From JBEIUL01 sp044356865 (GTDB lineage: Bacteria > Planctomycetota > Phycisphaerae > Phycisphaerales > SM1A02): DNA of 6,448 bases. Where the stretch lies: positions 1 to 6,448 of the forward strand of contig JBIKVN010000194.1 of NCBI GenBank assembly GCA_044356865.1, written 5' to 3'. This document shows, one piece after another, positions 1 to 3,541 of the stretch. Made by a program: the position numbers and the translations under genes. The notes beneath the pieces are model-generated. The model saw only the letters and a program-made list of their open reading frames with translations. It did not search any database and was not told the origin of the DNA. How positions within the stretch are numbered: position 1 is the first letter of the stretch; each line of letters starts with the position of its first letter.

Positions 1-533
1 GCCCGCCGCACCGCGTCCTCGAAGCCGGTCACGTGGCGGGCGTCGGTGCGGGCGATCAGGACGAAGTCGGGATGGACCCGGTGCGACGCCATCGCCGCGA
101 TCTTGTCGCACATCTCGTCGGCCGCGATGAGGTCCTTCCCGTCGAGGTGGCCGCAGCGCTTCGGGAAGACCTGGTCCTCGAGGTGGAGGGCCGCGGCGCC
201 GGCCCGCTCGTACTCGACGACGGTGCGGACGCACGCCTCGACCTCGCCGTAGCCGGTGTCGGCGTCGACGATGACCGGCACGCCGCTCGCGTCGACGATC
301 TCGCGAATCGTCCGGGTCATCTCGGTGAGCGTGATGAGCCCGATGTCGGGGTAGCCGGCGACGTTCGCGGTCGCGCCGCCCGAGATGTAAAGGGCCTCGA
401 AGCCGGTCTTCGCGGCGGCGCGGGCGACCAGGGCGTTGAAGGCGCCGGGGGCAAGGACGATGCCCTTCGACATCAGGGCGCGGAGGCGGGTTCCGGGATG
501 GACGGGGTGTTCGGGGTGGACGGGGTGCGGCAC
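1..533 (-). CDS. Isocitrate lyase/PEP mutase family enzyme, methylisocitrate lyase-like (C-terminus cut by window edge)
   Basis: The first 177 codons are visible; the rest lies beyond base 1. Numbered from GTG at 533, the protein shows the superfamily signatures in order: YISGG (49-53), VDADTGYG (89-96), LHLEDQVFPKRCGH (116-129) and LIARTDA (159-165). These are the metal-binding and catalytic strands of the (beta/alpha)8 fold. KRCGH carries the nucleophilic Cys of isocitrate and methylisocitrate lyases, which argues against a phosphonate-forming PEP mutase. Expected reaction: aldol cleavage of 2-methylisocitrate (or a related 2-hydroxy acid) to pyruvate plus succinate; the exact substrate is not decided. 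Start choice: ATG at 473 is possible, but the codons before it read PGTRLRAL, which matches the N-terminus of family members (PGKAFRAAL in E. coli PrpB). The real start is therefore upstream, and GTG at 533 is the only in-frame start I found before the kinase gene. No clear Shine-Dalgarno. It follows the kinase stop by 61 bases, so probably the same operon. Confidence 0.88.
   Translation of the reverse strand, partial: MPHPVHPEHPVHPGTRLRALMSKGIVLAPGAFNALVARAAAKTGFEALYISGGATANVAGYPDIGLITLTEMTRTIREIVDASGVPVIVDADTGYGEVEACVRTVVEYERAGAAALHLEDQVFPKRCGHLDGKDLIAADEMCDKIAAMASHRVHPDFVLIARTDARHVTGFEDAVRR
492..527 (-). repeat. Four 9-bp tandem units at the start of the lyase gene
   Basis: Read on the minus strand the units are CACCCCGTC, CACCCCGAA, CACCCCGTC and CATCCCGGA. 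In the lyase frame they encode HPV-HPE-HPV-HPG directly after the putative GTG start codon and one Pro codon. The unit length is a multiple of three, so copy-number change would keep the frame. The last unit runs into the conserved PGTRLRAL segment, so at least its end is probably translated. Confidence 0.8.
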
Positions 534-594
534 GGGAGGTCTCGGAGTCGCGGACGCGAAATGTACCGCGTGCCGCTGGACCCCACGTCGGGCC

Positions 595-2052
595 TCACGC
601 CGGGCCGTAGCGGCCGGTCCACCAGTTGGTGACCTTGAGGCGCGGGCGGCGGCGCGGATCGTGGATCGGTGCGGCGGCGAGCGCGGCGGCCTCGGCGGCG
701 ACCGTCGGCGGCGCGGGCCGGGCGGGCGGCGGCGAGGGAGCTTCCGACTCGCGATCGCTCGCGGCGACCGAGGGAAGATCGGCGGGGCGGACCGCGGCGG
801 GATCGGCGGCGTTCCGAACCGCGTCGAGGTCGGCGAGCATCTCGGCGGCGGAGGCGTACCGCTGGCGGTAGTCGGCCATCGCGCGACGGACGATCCAGCG
901 CAGCGACTCGGGGCTCGGCTTCGCGAACAGGCTCAGCCCGCCGTGGGCGGGGAACGTGCCCTCCAGCAGGAAGTAGAGCACGGCTCCCGCCCCGAAGACG
1001 TCGAATCGCGCCCCGTCGACCTCGTGGACCCGCACGCCGCGGAGCGCCTGCCGCACCATCTCGGGATCGCGGAAGTACTCGGTGCCGTGGGTGGTGAGCG
1101 TCATCGCCGAGCGGAGCGGCGTGACCAGGCCGAGATCGACGACGACGGCCTTCCCGCCCGAGACGATCACGTTGTCGGGCTTGAGGTCCTTGTGCCAGAC
1201 GCCGGCGGCGTGGTAACGGACGAGCGTCGCGACGAGGTCGTGCATCCAGCCGACGACGGTGCGGAGGCTTCCCGCGTCGAGGCCGTCAGGATGGGCGAGG
1301 TGCAGCTTTCCCGCGGCCTCGGCGAGAGACTCGCCGTCGTGGAAGGCGATCGCGTACCAGAAGCGGCGGCTGTCGAGCCCGTGGTCGAGAACGAGGCCGA
1401 GGGCCCGCGCGGGCTCGAGCGAACGCGATTCGCGGACGATCTGCGGCAGTTCGCTGCCGTCGACGAGGGCGAAGCTCTTGATGACGATGCGGTCCGGAAG
1501 CGTGGGATCCTCGCGTCGCCGGGCCGCGTCGGGCTCGGCGACGTAGAGCCGGGCGCCCGAACCGCCCGGCGGGAGCGTCGCGACGACCTCGTAGCCCGGG
1601 AACGCCGCGGGCTCGCCGCGCGGGGCGGCCGATGCGCCGTCGCGGATCGCGTCGGGCAGGCGTTCCTCGAGCCCGCCGAGCGCCCGACCGAGGCCGAGGA
1701 GGCGGAGCGGGCGGCGCACGATCGCGTTCCAGAATGCGTCGGCGGCGACCCCGAGCTCGCGACGCGCCCCCGCGAGCGCGGACTTCGCGCGATCGCCTCC
1801 CGACAGGGCGAGGAACGGCGTCATGACCAGTCCGACGATCGCGGCCAGGATCGCCCCGACCGCCGCCGCGAAGTCGCCGATCGTGCCGCCGATGAAGCGG
1901 AAGAGCCCCCGCAGAAACCAACCGACCGCCGACAGCACGCCGCCGGTCACCCGGATGGCGGCGTAGGTCACCACGATGGCGATGCCGAGCACCACGACCA
2001 GCACCACCGCCGCCGCGGCCGGGATCACGATCCACTCGAGGCCGCCCATCAC
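595..2052 (-). CDS. Membrane-anchored Ser/Thr protein kinase (Hanks type)
   Basis: 485 residues. Residues 7-31 form a strong transmembrane helix and 61-84 a second hydrophobic segment. A basic linker leads to a kinase domain at about 153-413. Kinase motifs: glycine-rich loop PPGGSGARLYVAE (161-173), IVIK with the ATP lysine K192, catalytic loop HKDLKPDN (287-294), metal-binding DLG (306-308), activation segment end GTEYFRDPE (323-331), and DVFGAG (351-356). All catalytic residues are present, so it should be active. HKD replaces the usual HRD and DLG replaces DFG. After the kinase come an Ala/Pro-rich linker (about 436-461) and a basic, aromatic tail ending NWWTGRYGPA. Most bacterial kinases of this type have the catalytic domain first and the membrane helix after it; here the order is reversed and no large external sensor domain exists. 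The start is GTG 2052 (overlapping the sigma stop as GTGA) or ATG 2049; GGAAAGG at 2060-2066 is a fair ribosome site. It probably senses membrane or cytoplasmic state and acts on the sigma factor or its targets (inference). Confidence 0.92.
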   Translation of the reverse strand: MMGGLEWIVIPAAAAVVLVVVLGIAIVVTYAAIRVTGGVLSAVGWFLRGLFRFIGGTIGDFAAAVGAILAAIVGLVMTPFLALSGGDRAKSALAGARRELGVAADAFWNAIVRRPLRLLGLGRALGGLEERLPDAIRDGASAAPRGEPAAFPGYEVVATLPPGGSGARLYVAEPDAARRREDPTLPDRIVIKSFALVDGSELPQIVRESRSLEPARALGLVLDHGLDSRRFWYAIAFHDGESLAEAAGKLHLAHPDGLDAGSLRTVVGWMHDLVATLVRYHAAGVWHKDLKPDNVIVSGGKAVVVDLGLVTPLRSAMTLTTHGTEYFRDPEMVRQALRGVRVHEVDGARFDVFGAGAVLYFLLEGTFPAHGGLSLFAKPSPESLRWIVRRAMADYRQRYASAAEMLADLDAVRNAADPAAVRPADLPSVAASDRESEAPSPPPARPAPPTVAAEAAALAAAPIHDPRRRPRLKVTNWWTGRYGPA

Positions 2053-2789
2053 GCCCCGGCCTTTCCGTCGCGGATCCGCCGGACGACACGGGTCACCTGC
2101 TCGCGATGGATCTCGCCGATCGCGTCGTCGAAGAGCAGGTCATCCGACTCGAGGCCCGCGAGGGTCGCCTCGTCGCGCTCCTCGTCGGTGAACGAGAAGG
2201 TCGCGATCGACTCGCGGAGCCGCTCGCGCAGCCGGTCGCGGACGCGGGCGAGATGCCGCGAGACGGTCGGCTCGCTGATCCCGAGCTGCACCGCGACCTC
2301 CTTGCCCGGCACGCCGTCGAGGACCCGCATGCGGAAGACCTGGAAGTGCAGGAACGGCTCGGCCTGCTCGGTGGCCCGGAGCGCCGCGAGGACCTTGGCG
2401 TGGAAGACCTCGCGTTCGTACTCGGAGTCGTGATCGGGCTCGTCGGCCGCCCCCATGAAGCTCTCGTCGAGGCTCGCCGCCCGCCGGCCACCCCCCCGCT
2501 TCCCGGCCATCCGGCGGTCGATCTCGTCGCCGAGTACGTGTTTCGCGATCGCAAGGAGCCAGGTCGAGAAGCGGACGCCGCGATCAGGATCGAAGCGGTC
2601 GATCGACCCGGAGAGTTCGGCGAGGGTCTCCTGGGTCAGGTCGCGGATGGTCTCGGCCTGGATCCGGCCGCGGCCCCACTTCGAGAGCTGGGCCCGGATG
2701 ACCGGTCCGAACGCCTCCCAGAGCTCGAACCACGCGGCCTCGTCCCGGTCGCGCAGGCGACGGACGAAGGTCGTCGTGATGGGGTCCAT
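2049..2789 (-). CDS. ECF-like RNA polymerase sigma factor with C-terminal extension
   Basis: 246 residues from ATG at 2789. Sigma region 2 is at about 18-95, including DLTQETLAEL (50-59), SIDRFDP (62-68) and RFSTWLLAIAKH (73-84), the core-binding and -10 recognition part. Region 4 is at about 145-192, with a helix-turn-helix in VPGKEVAVQLG..EPTVSRHL (160-180) for -35 recognition. Region 3 is absent, as in ECF factors. A tail of about 54 residues (193-246) follows, rich in Asp/Glu at 202-229 and then basic; ordinary ECF factors of about 190 residues lack it. The frame stays open upstream to ATG 3017, but that part is proline-rich low complexity overlapping the intergenic repeats, so I chose the start at the first family-like residues. 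ATG 2798 (MLCM) is an alternative. The gene overlaps the kinase by 4 bases, so the two are coupled. No anti-sigma gene is seen. Planctomycetes are known to have ECF groups genetically linked to Ser/Thr kinases; this pair looks like one, though I cannot assign the group. Confidence 0.93.
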   Translation of the reverse strand: MDPITTTFVRRLRDRDEAAWFELWEAFGPVIRAQLSKWGRGRIQAETIRDLTQETLAELSGSIDRFDPDRGVRFSTWLLAIAKHVLGDEIDRRMAGKRGGGRRAASLDESFMGAADEPDHDSEYEREVFHAKVLAALRATEQAEPFLHFQVFRMRVLDGVPGKEVAVQLGISEPTVSRHLARVRDRLRERLRESIATFSFTDEERDEATLAGLESDDLLFDDAIGEIHREQVTRVVRRIRDGKAGA

Positions 2790-2825
2790 GCAGAGCATCG
2801 TACGGACGAGCGGAGTGGGTTCCGT

Positions 2826-3062
2826 GCCTGTCCGGGTCCGCGGTCCAGTTCGCGGCGTCGGCGGCGGAGGCGGCGCGGGCCTGAAGTGGCCTGTCCACAG
2901 GACGGGATTGGGAAGGGAGTTCGGGTGATTTCGAGGTCCGCGGGATGGGCGGAGCTCCCCGCGTTGCTTGGCCGCACTCGTGATGCCGATTGGGCGATTC
3001 CGATTTGGCCTGTCCAAGCCTGTCGGTTATTGGACCTCGAACGCGAGCAAAGTTGCCTGTCC
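2826..3062 (+). repeat. Dispersed GCCTGTCC repeats upstream of the sigma gene
   Basis: Exact copies of GCCTGTCC lie at 2826-2833, 2889-2896, 3008-3015 and 3055-3062; a fifth copy at 3018-3025 differs in the last base. Three copies extend to CCTGTCCA (minus strand TGGACAGG). The 2889 copy is part of an inverted repeat, CCTGTCCACAGG (2890-2901). All copies have the same orientation and sit 37 to about 270 bases before the sigma start codon. An 8-mer repeated five times in about 240 bases is unlikely by chance, and the copies are not in one reading frame. They may be protein-binding sites or a small dispersed repeat; neither is shown. Confidence 0.6.
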
Positions 3063-3182
3063 ATTCCGAAACCCCGGCTGGTCGCCGAGGGACATGCGTC
3101 CGAGAATTTCCGTCCAAAATGCCCTGAAAACGCGTTTCTTCTGACCCCATCCCACTTTCACGCGGAAAAATCGGGCGAACCG

Positions 3183-3211
3183 CTTCCACCCTCGCAATCC
3201 CGACGCATAGT
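3183..3211 (+). promoter_or_regulatory. Weak candidate promoter for the plus-strand RNA
   Basis: CTTCCA at 3183-3188 (3 of 6 to the TTGACA box) and CATAGT at 3206-3211 (4 of 6 to TATAAT) are separated by 17 bases. Initiation about 7 bases downstream would fall at 3218, immediately before the first hairpin of the putative RNA. The boxes themselves are poor; only the spacing and position support the call. Confidence 0.25.
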
Positions 3212-3303
3212 CCTCCTGTCCCGAGGCACCTCCTCGGGAGGCTTCAATGGCTCGGATCCGTGGCGAGTAAGGGACGCCACGGGACCGGGAAGGCTGGGAC
3301 TGA

Positions 3304-3321
3304 GGAAAAGGGAACCCCCAG
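3304..3321 (+). repeat. Repeated 18-base element, copy 1
   Basis: Shares 17 of 18 bases with 3396-3413 (GGAAAAGGGAAC, then C or T, then CCCAG). Both copies sit on the 3' side of a hairpin and place AAAGGGAAC in the loop. A shorter relative, GGGAACTAAAGGG, occurs at 3468-3480. Confidence 0.7.
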
Positions 3322-3395
3322 AACTAGCCGTGTCGGTGTGTCGCTTCCACCAAGCGGTCCGCGTCCGCAAGCCGCGGAACCCTTGGAGGGCCTCG

Positions 3396-3413
3396 GGAAA
3401 AGGGAACTCCCAG
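3396..3413 (+). repeat. Repeated 18-base element, copy 2
   Basis: Second copy of the element at 3304-3321, 92 bases downstream. It lies inside the stem-loop 3390-3415, where GCCT/AGGC and GGGA/TCCC pair around a single bulged C. Confidence 0.7.
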
Positions 3414-3480
3414 GCTTGGGATTCGCCGCAAGGCGTCAGCGTCCGCCGGCCAAACCGTTGGAGTCGAGGGAACTAAAGGG

Positions 3481-3522
3481 AGACCGACCGCGACTTGAAA
3501 AGGGCGCGGTCGAGTCTTTTTT
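3481..3522 (+). terminator. Intrinsic (Rho-independent) terminator, plus strand
   Basis: AGACCGACCGCG (3481-3492) pairs with CGCGGTCG (3505-3512) and GTCT (3514-3517), with one bulged A at 3513: 12 base pairs around a 12-base loop. Six T residues (3517-3522) follow at once. On the minus strand the same hairpin is followed by CCCTTTAGTT, not a proper U-run, so it is directional to the right. It would stop plus-strand transcription before it runs antisense into the synthetase gene. Confidence 0.82.
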
Positions 3523-3541
3523 GGGCCGTTTTCCCCTCGCC

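Larger units (their letters stand above)
3218..3522 (+). ncRNA. Putative structured small RNA with GGA-bearing loops
   Basis: About 305 bases ending in a strong plus-strand terminator, with no protein gene to which that terminator could belong. Hairpins by eye: 3219-3239 (8-bp stem, 5-base loop); 3257-3283 (9 bp, loop AGTAAGGGA); 3294-3321 (CTGGG/CCCAG, loop with two GGA); 3342-3356 (CGCTT/AAGCG); 3359-3377 (CCGCG/CGCGG); 3390-3415 (8 bp with one bulged C, loop AAAGGGAAC); 3424-3435 (CGCC-GCAA-GGCG, a GNRA tetraloop); and the terminator 3481-3522. Between 3219 and 3522 I count 16 GGA triplets, against about 5-6 expected for this composition; five are AGGGA, matching ANGGA, the site bound by CsrA/RsmA proteins, and three of these lie in predicted loops. 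It does not match RNase P RNA, tmRNA, SRP RNA, 6S RNA or a riboswitch I know. Existence as a transcript is inferred. Its 3' end stops 20 bases short of the synthetase stop codon. Confidence 0.5.
2799..3541. other. 743-base intergenic region with repeats and a probable plus-strand RNA
   Basis: I see no believable protein gene here. Open frames crossing it have no family motifs and are mostly extensions or shadows of neighbours. The left part (2799-3070) carries five copies or near-copies of GCCTGTCC. It also has a short direct repeat, CCGATTGGG then CCGATTTGG at 2984-3008, and a 6-bp-stem inverted repeat at 2939-2963. The middle (about 3090-3180) is visibly richer in A/T than the rest of the window and holds the perfect 10-bp palindrome AAACGCGTTT at 3128-3137; it is the most promoter-like stretch. 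The right part (3218-3522) contains consecutive hairpins closed by a plus-strand intrinsic terminator. The promoter of the sigma-kinase operon should lie here on the minus strand, but I could not fix its -35/-10. Confidence 0.7.

Noticed and set aside
1..533. Phosphoenolpyruvate mutase (phosphonate biosynthesis)
   Set aside because: The KRCGH motif with catalytic Cys is the lyase type; the mutase loop sequence is absent and no phosphonate genes are seen.
436..2433. A 665-codon plus-strand open frame antisense to the kinase and sigma genes
   Set aside because: Its protein is low-complexity Arg/Gly/Asp/Glu-rich with no family motif; the opposite strand has full kinase and sigma signatures. Long antisense frames are expected at this G+C.
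2790..3017. N-terminal extension of the sigma factor to ATG 3017
   Set aside because: The extra 76 residues are proline-rich and cover the intergenic repeats; homology-like sequence begins only at MDPITTTFVRRL.
3158..3370. A 70-codon minus-strand open frame in the intergenic region
   Set aside because: No motif, no clear ribosome site, and it is antisense to the hairpins of the putative RNA.
2106..3476. A 456-codon plus-strand open frame covering the sigma gene and intergenic region
   Set aside because: The first half is antisense to the sigma factor, and the rest crosses the hairpins and repeats with no recognisable domain.
3481..3522. Terminator for the synthetase gene on the minus strand
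   Set aside because: The U-run lies on the plus-strand side only; the minus-strand side of the hairpin lacks one. A weak bidirectional role cannot be excluded.
3218..3522. RNase P RNA, tmRNA, SRP RNA, 6S RNA, cobalamin or cyclic-di-GMP riboswitch
   Set aside because: I compared remembered conserved cores of these RNAs with the sequence and found none; only short chance similarities occur.
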